DNA of 29,340 nucleotides from Nemertoderma westbladi (Eukaryota; Xenacoelomorpha; Nemertodermatida; Nemertodermatidae). Made by a program: the position numbers and the translations under genes. Below, one piece after another: positions 19,357-29,177 of this stretch. The notes below the pieces were generated by a model. It did no database searches, was not told the DNA's origin, and saw only the letters and a list, made by a program, of their open reading frames with translations. The stretch is from contig JAUCBJ010006387.1 of assembly GCA_032718475.1 (NCBI GenBank), forward strand, positions 1 through 29,340. The letters run 5' to 3'. Each line of letters begins with the position of its first letter. Positions within the stretch are counted from its first letter, which is position 1.

Positions 19357-19559
19357 CTACCATTGAAATCCCCGACACTCGTAAATTACATCGCCTCAGA
19401 ATTACGTCTGTACATGATATGTTTCCAAGAATACATCTGCGAAAAATATACAAATAATATACTTATGAAAAAACTAGGCCTATCTCAGTATCCTGGTATC
19501 TGCCTATTATACAACTGTACAAAAATATAGAATCTACAATCTACTCTACCACTAGCGCA

Positions 19560-20545
19560 CTAGGCCCTTGATACACAAGCAAATTTTCCGCAATAATACC
19601 ACTTTGTGAATGAGTTTGGATCATGTTGTAGGCTGTGGGGTGACTTGATACATCTTGGAAATTTTAAAAAAAGAACGAAGTCCCCACCTAACGGGGATAT
19701 AAAATTATGGCTAAAATTAAAAATAACTAAATTTTTTATGGCAAAATATTTCATATTTAACAAGTTAAAATGCACTTTAAAAACGAAAAAGACCTTCATT
19801 GTATAGTGACATCCTGACACCAGTAAGAGTAAGACAATACATTTTAGAAAAAACTGGAAACTAAAACAATGAATTTAAGCACAAATTTTGCAAATTTAAG
19901 GTTTAAGTAAAGATAAAATATTTTAGAAAATTTAACATATAACAATATTTAGCAAGTTAAATTGAAGTTTAAAAACGAAAAAGACTTTCATTGCATTGTG
20001 ACATCCTGACACCAGTAAATAAGACAAACATTTTAGAAAAAACTGCAAACTAAATCAATGAATTTAAGCACAACTTTTGCAAAATCAACGTTTAAGTCAC
20101 AGGTAACAGAACATTTTTGCCTCCAATATACCGTATATCTATATATGTATCAAGTCACGGGCACTCCACCCCCAATTCATATGAAAATTTGTAAATTTTT
20201 TTTAGGATCATAATATTCAAACTCATCTATTAGCATCTGTAAAAATAATTTTTGAACAACATTAACCCAAAGTGTCAAAAATTCGACCTATATTTTGACA
20301 TTGAAAAAAAGTGAATTTTTGAACTGACAATGCATTCTTGGCTCTAGTGATCACAAATGCGAAGCAATGACAAAATTTATTTTACTATTTGACAGTTTGA
20401 TAGACAATTTATTCCGACATCTTCTAATATTTCAATTTTTATCATAACATCACGCAATCACCCACAGCCACAATCCGTTAAAGAAAAAAAGTATAACTTG
20501 CTGTATCAAGTCACCTCAATGTATCAAGTCACCCCGAATTACGGT
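19560..20545. repeat. Possible decayed element with inverted 'gtgacttgatacat' motifs
   Basis: 'ggctgtggggtgacttgata' at about 19631 is mirrored by 'gtatcaagtcacc' words near 20500-20535 and by 'cacccacagcc' near 20460. 'cttgatacac' lies at 19566 and 'gtatcaagtcac' at about 20147. The middle carries the tandem duplication described separately. No coding capacity is evident. Confidence 0.4.
19735..20100 (+). repeat. Tandem duplication, about 190-bp unit, two copies
   Basis: 'aaaaacgaaaaagac' followed by 'ttcattg', 'gtgacatcctgacaccagta' and 'caatgaatttaagcacaa' occurs at 19779 and 19971, a 192-bp step, with some indels. Confidence 0.8.
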
Positions 20546-20669
20546 ACTAGTAAAGTAGGCCTAGTACCTGTATATCTGTATATATATAGGCCTACTACCG
20601 GTACCGGTCCGGTACTATCTATATACTGGCAGACTGGTTCTGGTATATTATATCTGTATATATACCAAT

Positions 20670-20735
20670 AGAGGGAAAGGAGCAGGTTACAGAGGCAGGC
20701 TTTTCTAACCAAAACAATAAACGATCACTTTACCA
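20670..20735 (+). repeat. MITE-like dispersed repeat, copy 2 (partial)
   Basis: 'gggaaaggagcaggttacag' then 'ttttctaaccaaaacaataa' and 'acgatc' matches the middle of the copy at 16245-16375. Confidence 0.6.
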
Positions 20736-20765
20736 ATTTAGGGAAACCATACAGCCATATGCTGA

Positions 20766-20937
20766 TGGTCAAACAGTCAGTTCAGCCAGGTCAGTACTCA
20801 CATGACAGCATGGTCAGACAGTCAGTCTGTCAGTAGCACTAGCACAGTACTACTGTGCTAGCAGCTAGTGCTACTGAGTGGAGTGTCTGACCATGCTGCC
20901 ATGTGGCTACTGACTGACTGAACTGACTGTCTGACCA
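20766..20937. repeat. Large imperfect palindrome, 172 bp
   Basis: It begins 'tggtcaaacagtcagttcag' and ends with the inverse 'ctgaactgactgtctgacca'. The centre, near 20850, is 'ctagcacagtac|tactgtgctag'. Nearly the whole length can pair, with small bulges and no loop to speak of. Confidence 0.85.
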
Positions 20938-21137
20938 TATATATATCATCCATCATCGTACAGTCGTATATACAGATTACAGATATCATTGGATATAGGG
21001 CCTATCGTATATCATCACCATATATATGATATATGTAGGATCAGGATGATGACTGGATGCTGGATGAGCCAGACTGCCAGAACCAGAGAACAGAATTACA
21101 AATATCGTTACCTGGTGCTGGTGCCTGCTTACCGGTT

Positions 21138-21551
21138 GCCGCCAGCCGGTCCTACGAATTACCTAAAAAAAACACAAAATTACCCAAAAATACACAAAAA
21201 AAAACACAAAAAAACACGAAAATTTACCCAAAAAACACAAAAAACACAATATTACCCAAAAAAACTTGTAATATTGTAATATTTTGAAAAAGTAAAAATT
21301 GAAAACTGAAACTCTTCTTACAATTAACCTAAATCTTATTGTAGACTGGTAGATACATTGTTTATGAAAAACATTTTTTTTTGTCTTTTTGGGTACCGGT
21401 ACCGGTAGTAGTTTTTTTGGGTAATATTGTGTTTTTTTGTGTATTATTGTGTTTTTTGTGTAATTTTTTATATTTTTTTGTGTATTTTTGTGTTTTTTTG
21501 AGTAATATTGTGTTTTTTTGGGTAATTCGTAGGACCCGCCGATAGCGGCGG
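21138..21551. repeat. Inverted repeat with arms of 'acccaaaaaaacacaatatt' units
   Basis: The left arm begins 'gccgccagccggtcctacga' and the right arm ends with its near inverse 'tcgtaggacccgcc' then 'gcggcgg'. Each arm of about 130-150 bp consists of degenerate tandem 'acccaaaaaaacacaatatt' words, separated by about 110 bp of unique sequence. It is probably a small foldback-type element. The Lys/Asn-rich and Phe-rich frames across it are artefacts. Confidence 0.8.
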
Positions 21552-22899
21552 TAGGCCTAAAAACAAATATGAAATCACCTACCTGCTGACCTGACACCAG
21601 ACACAGACTGACAGAGACCTGACACGACTACACAGCCTGACAGCTGCAGAGCAGCAGAGTTGCACAGCTACACGATCAGGCGATACAGCTGATGACACAA
21701 TTCTGAATTCAGCAAACAGGAAAGTGGGAAGTGAAATAAGGCAGTACACACAGCAGCAGTAAGGCTCGAGGCCAGCAGCCAGCTCAGCAGATCTGCTGTA
21801 TGCAGGTACCACGATGCAGGGATCTGGACCGGTATGTGGTGTACTGCTGTACCACTGTATACCTGGCACCTGGTGCTGGTACAGTGGTAGGTGTGGCCGT
21901 ATGGCTGTATGGGTGCCTCCATAAAATATAGTAGGCCATGGTGCCTCTAAATGCTCCGATCAGCTGATCAGGTAAACAGCTGCAATTGCAACATAAACAT
22001 CATTAGGATGTATTAATTGTATTGTAGCTTTGGGTCTATGAATGAATACAATAAAGTAATAACATCAAAAATCAATCAATAATATATAACAAATTATTAT
22101 TACATACTCTACTGTACATATTGCTATTTTTAGAAACAGCAGTTGTTCTTAATCCATTTCTTTGTGCAGGCATTTGTAGCCTTAGTGTACAGTACAGTAT
22201 GTAACAAACATGTAGCTTATTCGGCGACATATACTGTAGTTATTAGGCCTACTAACTGTAGTTTTAATAATACGCCGCCGATCACTACCTTCAGAAAACA
22301 AATGCTGGGAGCACAGTAGGCCTACACTATTATATAAAAACATTTTGATGTGCTGTAAAGTTTATTAGGCCTACTACTGTATTTGTGTATTTTATTAAGA
22401 ATTAAATGGTTTCATCATGTAAGTATTTATGGTGATATTGATATTGATTTATTAGTGATAATGTAAAAGTATACATATTAAAAGAACACACATTATACTT
22501 CAAATTGAATATAGATACATTAGTACACATATTAAAAACAAACAATATTATACATAGTAGGCCTTCAGTATAGCGTATTACTCAAGAAGACTTAATTAAA
22601 AACACGGGTTAAAACATGTTAAAAATTGGTATGCACAATTGGTAATAAAACATTGATATCCTATTAATTCGATTAATTCACATTTAGGTAATATAACTTA
22701 CTTATTATTGTAAAAATAGGATGTACATAGTGGGTCTACTGTATGCTATACAGGTTAACATTATCACGTAATGGAATAGCCACATGAGGCGTACCTCATT
22801 TCCATGTGGGTCCTCGCAAAGCACTAGGTGTGTGGCAAAAGTAGGTCTATAAAATATGGCAGCAAATTAAAGTTATAATAAAAAATAACATGTACACGA
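21552..22899. other. No gene recognised
   Basis: 21580-21940 is less AT-rich and carries overlapping minus-strand open frames without family resemblance. 21950-22899 is AT-rich with repeated 'taggcctac' words near 22243, 22317 and 22368. I see no RNA gene or exon that I can name. Confidence 0.45.
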
Positions 22900-23088
22900 C
22901 TCAGATAGGGGGGAAACTGGGCGCAACAAAAATTCATCCCTCTCCAGGAGAAATTCGACGCAAAACAGCTAGCTGATTATTCTCAAAAATAAAACGGTAA
23001 CCTGTTCTATTAGGTTTAGTTTATTGTTTTGGTTAAAGTAACGTTGGATTTGCGTCCATCCCCCCCCCCCCCCCCCCCCCCCTGTCTC
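22900..23088. mobile_element. MITE, about 190 bp, with inverted ends (copy 3)
   Basis: The left end 'cagataggggggaaactgg' then 'gcgcaa' is inverted at the right end 'tttgcgtccatc', a C run, then 'tgtctca'. The interior 'gtaacctgttc' and 'ttattgttttggtta' is the reverse complement of the copies at 16245 and 20670. The right end contains about 23 C in a row (23060-23082). Confidence 0.65.
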
Positions 23089-23279
23089 AATGTACGGGAC
23101 TAAGACTGCTGTGAAAATTGTAAATATTGGGTCAAAATGTTTGCAGGTTTGGTTAGTTACATAGTAAGATAAAAATAAAATTAAGAATTCAAGAATATCA
23201 TAGTTAGCATGTATTCAAATATAAAATAATCCAAATATATAATTTAAGCGTCTATAAAATAATGAGTTTCATAGATTTG
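23089..23279. other. AT-rich, no gene seen
   Basis: This interval lies between the MITE and the LINE remnant. Nothing identifiable. Confidence 0.4.
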
Positions 23280-23460
23280 TAAGGCTATTTAGGTAGTGGC
23301 GCTTTGTTGGGTGCTTAAAACACTCAACAGGCGTTGCTTCAGTTACGCTATTGGGCAGGGCGTTCCAGAGCTCTGGCCCCTGAGGTCAAACGAGTTCTGG
23401 GCAAATGGAGTATTCTTGTGTAGGATTGAGGCTATTGTTTGGTAGTAAACTGGTTTGTTA
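23280..23460 (-). pseudogene. CR1/jockey-type LINE C-terminal remnant
   Basis: On the minus strand one frame reads NTPFAQNSFDLRG and, after a one-base shift, PELWNALPNSVTEATPVECF, then stops at TNL-stop near 23270. The LWN-x-LP-x-(S/E)V motif is a hallmark of the end of many non-LTR RT proteins. It differs from the GHCFRREDQ-type ending of the other LINE fragments here, so a second LINE family is represented. The frameshift and truncation make it inactive. Confidence 0.78.
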
Positions 23461-24334
23461 TTTAATATAGCCAATAATGAAATTATTTTAAAATATAATA
23501 GGCCTACGATTAAATGAAAATGCAGCCCAACAGCAAAGAAAGATAATATAATAATTACATAGATACGTAATATTAACTGGTAATCTAATTAACCTCTGTA
23601 AATAACTAGAAAGCCAGCAAGCTGGTTGGAAGGAACCCGGGGAAAAAATACTATTTACAAGACTATTATAAATAATCCTTGTCGGTCAGCAGTAAGTAAA
23701 CTAAACAATTGTCTAAACTATAAGGCGTGGGGCTAGCTGACTTTGTGGCTCGTCCCACATAATAAATAATGAAACTTTGCTATGACAACACACCCGGTTC
23801 TTTTAAATTTGCGTGATTTGAGTTTTATGCTCGCACCACTATTTGTAAGAAATGTTAAAACTTATTTTACAGTATGCCAATGTAGTAATGGTATTAAAAT
23901 ATTATTAAATTAATTTACACTATTAATGCTTCAGCTAAAAAATGATGCTAATCCTATGTAATAAAAACAATAAGAATATTATAGTATATTTAGGCTACAG
24001 AATTTTCCGCTTACCGGTTAGCAATTCATTGATTGATAATGTCTGCGATCTGCAGTTGAAATATATTTCTGTATTTTGTATTTCATACGGACAAATTAAT
24101 TATACCTCCTAATTAAACTTATAATTTTCAATACTTATTATAACCTTCACCTGTTTGTACATTTAATTAAAAGATTTGATCAAAAGATCGGGACTTGATT
24201 CCAGTGGTTTTAATTTTAATGAATGTTGGATTATCTTCCGTATATACAGTAAGTATGAGGTTCGTTACTGTTTATAAATACTATACCGAACATATTATTT
24301 AACTTTAATTATTTGACAAAATTATAACACTGAT
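23461..24334. other. Upstream region of the acyl-CoA synthetase gene
   Basis: AT-rich. A 'ttgtggctcgtcccaca' word at about 23742 resembles the one near 160. No other gene is seen. A possible TATA box is listed separately. Confidence 0.45.
24272..24278 (+). promoter_or_regulatory. Possible TATA box (ttataaa)
   Basis: 'tttataaata' lies about 57 bases before the ATG of the acyl-CoA synthetase. The distance allows only a short 5' UTR and the region is AT-rich, so this is weak. Confidence 0.25.
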
Positions 24335-26056
24335 ATGGCAATGAATACTACTGTAATTCCTCTTACAAAAAGTCACATTAACAACCAAAAAACTCAACCC
24401 TATCTTCATGGGTCAGTTTGTGACCTGATAATCAAAGCCGGTGACAAGTATAAAAATGATATCGCGTACATATTCCACGAGACTAATGAAAGTGTGACCT
24501 TTGGGGAAGTCTATGAGAAATCCAAAGAATTCGCGTTCGGTTTAGTTGAGCTGGGATTGGCTAGCGGTGACAGATTAGCTATTTATTGCGGAAACACTTT
24601 GCGATGGATCGTTGCCTTTTGGGGTGCGATTATTGCAGGTGTTATTGTGGTCCCGCTTAATTATATGGCAACCTCATCTGAGTTGTTGAAATACCTCAGT
24701 CACGTTGGCGTAAAGGCATTGCTATTTTCTCGGGGATGGCAGGACCAAGATTTCTACCAAACAATCATGAACATTTGCCCAGAAATAATCACTTGCGCGG
24801 CAGGGGACTTGAAAATCAAAAAATTACCAGAATTACGATACATTATTTATATGAACGATGTAAAACGAATGGGAACTTTTTCTTGGAAGGACATTTGTCT
24901 CTTGGGCAGAAAAAGATCAATAATAAATTATGAATTATCACTTCAGTTAAATTTAGCTAATCCCGTCATGTTGATGTTCACAAGTGGAACAACTGGAGTA
25001 TCGAAAGCTGTCCAATTCACCAACCATGGTTTACTAAACGCCATGGTTCCGTACAACCTGCAGCCCGGGTTCTATAGTGATGGCAAGGTGGACCATCTAA
25101 TAGAAACACCATTTTTCGGCGTCCTGTGCTTAACCTTCGGTATTATACTTCCAACATTTACCGGTGAAACTGTCGTGGTTGGCTCTACTTTCCCTGACTC
25201 TGACAAAATGTGCGAAGCGATTGCGAAATACAAAGTTACCTCCCTGGTTGGTGGATCGCAATCACTGATGGCCTTGTTAGACAATAAGGATAAGTACGAT
25301 TTATCATCTTTGAAGTTCGCAACAGCCGGGGGAATGCCTATCGCACGATTACTTCTTACACACGTTGAATCCGACTTACCGAATATAAAAACGAGGCACA
25401 TTTACGGAAGTACCGAGACCTTGGTCGTGGCTGTGGGTGATTTTAATGATAGCCAGGAGATACGAATCTCGAATGAAGGATTCCCAGTTAATGGTCAAGA
25501 AATTAAAATAAGTAATGATAAAAACGAAATTGTTGATATTGGTGAGAGCGGGGAGATTTGCATCAAGAGTGATACAATTACACCGGGGTATTGGAATGAT
25601 AAAAGGGAGGTTCTAGATAAAGACAGGTGGTTTCGAACGGGAGACCTGGGACGCATCGATAGCAATGGTTACCTGACCGTGGTCGGTCGTCTCAAAGATA
25701 TCATTATTACTCGAGGTTTTATGGGTAACATCGTACCTGGTGAAGTTGAAGAAGCTATTAGAAGTAACGATAAAGTTTACGATTGCTATGTTTTCGGTGT
25801 CCCCGATGGATCGACGGGAGATGAGCGTGTTACGGCTGGTGTCATATTGCATCCCGCGGAACAAGTCTCTGTGCAACAACTAACCATCTACCTCCGAGAA
25901 ATTTTATCAGAATATAAAATACCCAAACACATTTTCTTTGTAGACGAATTTCCTAAAACGGCAACCGGAAAAGTAAGAAAAGATATAATGCGTGAATTAT
26001 CTCGCCAACAAGCTTTAGATTTATCTTGGAATCACGTTGAGTGCATAACATTCTAA
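24335..26056 (+). CDS. Acyl-CoA synthetase (ANL superfamily), single exon
   Basis: 573 residues, a normal length for a medium-chain-type fatty acyl-CoA ligase or 4-coumarate-CoA-ligase-like enzyme. Relatives activate a carboxylic acid with ATP to an acyl-adenylate and transfer it to CoA. Core motifs are all present: phosphate loop FTSGTTGVSK (215-224), YGSTE (357-361) and FRTGDLG with Asp437. GRLKDIIITRG forms the hinge, and the catalytic lysine is Lys546 in PKTATGK. The A8 loop after GRLKD has about two more residues before the VPGEVEE segment than ACSF2 or plant ligases. No clear mitochondrial leader or peroxisomal C-terminal tripeptide (it ends ITF) is visible, so location is open. The substrate cannot be told from sequence alone. 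The gene has no introns, unusual for an animal homologue, and the reading frame is intact. The second Met (codon 3) is an equally good start. Confidence 0.93.
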   Translation: MAMNTTVIPLTKSHINNQKTQPYLHGSVCDLIIKAGDKYKNDIAYIFHETNESVTFGEVYEKSKEFAFGLVELGLASGDRLAIYCGNTLRWIVAFWGAIIAGVIVVPLNYMATSSELLKYLSHVGVKALLFSRGWQDQDFYQTIMNICPEIITCAAGDLKIKKLPELRYIIYMNDVKRMGTFSWKDICLLGRKRSIINYELSLQLNLANPVMLMFTSGTTGVSKAVQFTNHGLLNAMVPYNLQPGFYSDGKVDHLIETPFFGVLCLTFGIILPTFTGETVVVGSTFPDSDKMCEAIAKYKVTSLVGGSQSLMALLDNKDKYDLSSLKFATAGGMPIARLLLTHVESDLPNIKTRHIYGSTETLVVAVGDFNDSQEIRISNEGFPVNGQEIKISNDKNEIVDIGESGEICIKSDTITPGYWNDKREVLDKDRWFRTGDLGRIDSNGYLTVVGRLKDIIITRGFMGNIVPGEVEEAIRSNDKVYDCYVFGVPDGSTGDERVTAGVILHPAEQVSVQQLTIYLREILSEYKIPKHIFFVDEFPKTATGKVRKDIMRELSRQQALDLSWNHVECITF

Positions 26057-26150
26057 AACATTACGGTGTGGTACAAAATACGTTATAATCCTAACTCTAT
26101 AGGTGTATAATATTTATTGGTGGTGAATGGTAGACCTATCAATAATGCCT

Positions 26151-26368
26151 CAGATAGTGGCGCAATATGACCGCAATTGTACAGAGTGATCTAATTTAAT
26201 AAATTGGTCGCATATGAAAAATGACAATATTGATTTATTGTTTTGGTTAGAAAACACCGACATTGTAACCTAATCCTTTCACTTAATGTTTGAAATTAAA
26301 TTAAATTAACCTTTTAAACCAACTAAACATATATTTAGTGTTTGGGGTCATTTGCGCCATTGTCTCTA
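26151..26368. mobile_element. MITE-like element, about 218 bp (copy 4)
   Basis: The left end 'agatagtggcgcaatatgac' is inverted at the right end 'gtcatttgcgccattgtctc'. The interior contains 'ttattgttttggttagaaaa' and 'gtaacctaatcctttc', the inverse of the motif set at 16330 and 20674. An AATAAA at 26198-26203 inside it could serve as polyadenylation signal for the upstream gene. Confidence 0.6.
26198..26203 (+). promoter_or_regulatory. Candidate polyadenylation signal AATAAA
   Basis: First AATAAA past the stop of the acyl-CoA synthetase, about 140 bases downstream and inside a MITE-like repeat. Confidence 0.35.
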
Positions 26369-27309
26369 TTATAATTAATTAATTATTTATGGTGCGATAA
26401 AAAATAAATATGGCGGAGGAAACTGTTTTACAAACAAATAATTATTGTTTTGTTGAAGATATTATATAGGCCTACCCGGGTATATTATTTAATGACGTAG
26501 AATAATAAGTTAAGGAGATATGTAGTCGGCCTACTTTCCATTTAATTTTTCACTGCTCCTATTGGAATAAAAATCTTCAAAACCGAAATTGTCATCCTAT
26601 GATAAGGGGGTCTGGAGGAGAAGATTCTGAAGAGTCTGGTATTCGATTAATTTTTAATTAATCAATTAATTATTTAATTAAAGGGTTAATTTACTTATAT
26701 AATTAATTAATAAGATCATTTTCATCCAGAGTACTCTACCATTGAGTCTATGGAAAAATCACACATTTTTCAAATTCTTATTAGGCAAGATAATTCCTCA
26801 AGATTATAATTTTGTTCTAAAAGTCCCGACCTAATGAAACAGAATAGGCTATCTATCATAATATAAAGTTATTTTCCCATAGGCCCAAGCCCAACATTAT
26901 GTCCAACATTTTGTATTCTCGAACACTAACAAATCTATTTAAATAATTTAAATACGAACTTCCATTATTCTTACAACTGATGCACAGCTGCTTTGTGACC
27001 TCGGATAGATATTAATTAGGTGGTCCATCAGTGGTGAGAGACGTTTAATCAAATAAAATTTAGCGGAAATGCGCACTAAATATTAAAAATTTTATATTTT
27101 GTATTATATGTCTTAGAGGCTCGGTAAAGAATTATTTAGTGTATTTGTAATTCTTTAGATAGAGAACAATCTCTTCAATTTCGATTAAGGCTAAAGCGCA
27201 TTTTGGGTTTTTTTTATGACAGCTATAAATATATAACTTTAGCCAATATTTATTAGGTATAAACTTTAGCTAATCTAAAATACGGATAAAAAAAGCGCTT
27301 ACAAGCATT
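26369..27309. other. AT-rich, no gene seen
   Basis: Runs of 'aattaattaatt' lie near 26650-26715. No open frame with family resemblance and no RNA gene is visible. Confidence 0.5.
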
Positions 27310-29001
27310 AAAGCTTTGTATGCCAAACTCAAATATTATGCTTTTGAATACCTATTTTCCTGTCGATAACAGATCCATTAGTGCAGTTTCTGGCGCATTT
27401 CTTTCTCTTATGAACGATATAGGTAATATCGTATCACAATCTGTTAGTTCTAACCTACTGTGGTGTGGAGACGTCAATTGCGATTTTTCACGGACGTATG
27501 CCCATGTTCATGCGATTTTAGACTACATTATTAGTAACGATCTAAATATACTTTGGGATACCGTACCAGTAACCAGTACATTTCATTGTATTTTGGAAGG
27601 TATTTCGCATTGTTCAACTGTTGAACATTTTATTATGAGCTATTCCGTGTTGGAAAATTTTTTAGAAGCGGGGGTTGTTAATTTGGGTTCCAATTTGTCA
27701 GGTCATGACAGGTGTTCCCCCTGAGGTCTTTAAAATACCCGAGTGTTTAAAGCTCATCTATCCCATCATAGTAGACATGTACCGAACAACAAGAGTCCCA
27801 CAAGAAATGAAAACAAATAAGTTGGCGCCAGTTCCCAAGAAGGGCAACCTAACACTCTATGGTTCTTTTCGGGGAATCTCATTGATCTCGATTGCTGCAA
27901 AGCTATACAATAGAATTCTATTAAATCGCATCAGGGATCCCATTGAGAGACTGCTCCGTGGAAATCAGAATGGGTTCCGTAAAGGTCGTGGGACCATGGA
28001 GCCCATTTTGGCACTTAGAAGGATAATTGAAGAGTTATCAAAAAAGAAAGACAGGCATCTGGCTGTTATCTTTGTTGACTTCTTCAAGGCCTTTGATTCA
28101 GTCTCTCGCTCACGTATGTTCAGCATACTTTCATTATATGGGATTCCTGATGAAATTATTGCAGCAATCAGATCAGTATACGATGGTTCGACAACGTTTG
28201 TGTCTACTGTTGACGGTGACACAGAACCATTTGAAGTGTTATGGGGCGTCCTCCAGGGAGACACACTTGCACCATTCTTGTTCATAATTGTCGTTGACTA
28301 TGTTCTACGCATGTCCTTAGATCATCATAATGATGATGGGGTGATGATAACTCCACCTACTGGCTCCAGAAGTCGAGGAAATCCTGCCAAGTACCTAACT
28401 GATCTAGACTTTGCTGATGACTTAGGAGTACTCTCAGAATCACTAGAGGGAGCCCAACGGCTCCTCAGCTCATTAGAACATGCTGCTTCTAGTGTTGGTC
28501 TTTTTATTAACTCCAGAAAGACCAAAATGTTGACAGTTAACTTTGAAAGTCCTCAGCAAGTCTCTGATCGGATGAGCATAAGCTCAAAAGATGGTATGCT
28601 TGAGCATGTGGATGACTTCTGTTACCTGGGATCATGGATCCGGAAGTCAGGTGAGGACATTCGAATACGTAAGGGAAAGGCATGGGCGGCCTTGAATAGG
28701 CTTTCCAGGATTTGCAAGTCACCGAGAATTAATCGGAAACTTAAGGTCCGATTATTTAGAGCAACAGTAGTTCCAGTACTCCTCTATGGGAGTCCATGCT
28801 GGGCTCTAACTGCTGAGGACACCAAATCTCTGGATGGCACATTCACAAGAATGCTACGCCGGGTTCAGTGTGTCAAGTACAATGCACACATCTCCAAACA
28901 GAAACTATATAACATCGGAGGTGTCTCATTGGTTCCCCCAAGCTTGACACTAGAACAAAATCGCCTCCGCTTTGAAGGACATTGCTTTCGCCGTGAGGAC
29001 C
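27310..29001 (+). mobile_element. Non-LTR retrotransposon (LINE), 5'-truncated, internally deleted and 3'-interrupted
   Basis: It holds the end of an apurinic-type endonuclease domain followed by a reverse transcriptase of one LINE family. The 5' part of the endonuclease is missing. The linker between endonuclease and RT is deleted at about 27715. The 3' end stops at the codon for the final Gln of FRREDQ, where a sister fragment (13585-13822) continues with PVDNLVLW. From 29002 the sequence is unrelated. No target duplication can be defined. It is a dead copy with a long surviving RT frame. Confidence 0.88.
27320..27724 (+). pseudogene. LINE endonuclease domain, C-terminal half
   Basis: 134-codon frame. 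MLLNTYFPVD, then CGDVNCDFSR, then STVEHFIMS and LSGHDRCSP correspond to the NxYxP, GDxN, S-x-(I/V)-(D/E)-x-x and SGHD steps of LINE endonucleases, which nick the target DNA. The N-terminal catalytic part is missing. The frame overlaps the RT frame by 50 bases and ends just after the SGHD motif, where the internal deletion lies. Confidence 0.75.
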
Positions 29002-29177
29002 AGTGTAAAAGCTTTTGCGTAATTAACCGGTTATTTTCCCTTAAAGTACTCTGTAGTTGGTTTACCAGGCATAAAAAGGCCGTGTCCTTGCTGTACTGGT
29101 GTTTTAGAGGACATAAAAGTCATTTCTTCTGTATTTGTACTTTAGAGGACATAATCCGCAATCTCGTGACGCGATAA
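27675..29177 (+). pseudogene. LINE reverse transcriptase, large surviving frame
   Basis: 500-codon frame; LINE-derived from about residue 15 to residue 442. The RT finger and palm motifs are KLAPVPKKGN, FRGISLISIAAKLYNRILLN, QNGFRKGRGT and FVDFFKAFDS with the first catalytic Asp. They are followed by GVLQGDTLAPFLF and DFADDLGVLSE with the Asp pair at 248-249. The thumb region and GHCFRREDQ end follow. Palm catalytic residues are all intact. The last 57 residues come from foreign sequence after 29001 and do not belong to the family. The start Met lies in the overlap with the endonuclease frame and is not a native start. Confidence 0.85.

Noticed and set aside
21163-21597. 144-codon minus-strand Lys/Asn- and Phe-rich frame
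   Set aside because: It is produced by the A/T-rich inverted repeat units and reads through both arms.
21579-21922. Cys-containing minus-strand frames as a possible CXXC exon of TET
   Set aside because: The cysteine spacing does not follow CGxCxxC-type fingers and no KFGG-like motif is present.
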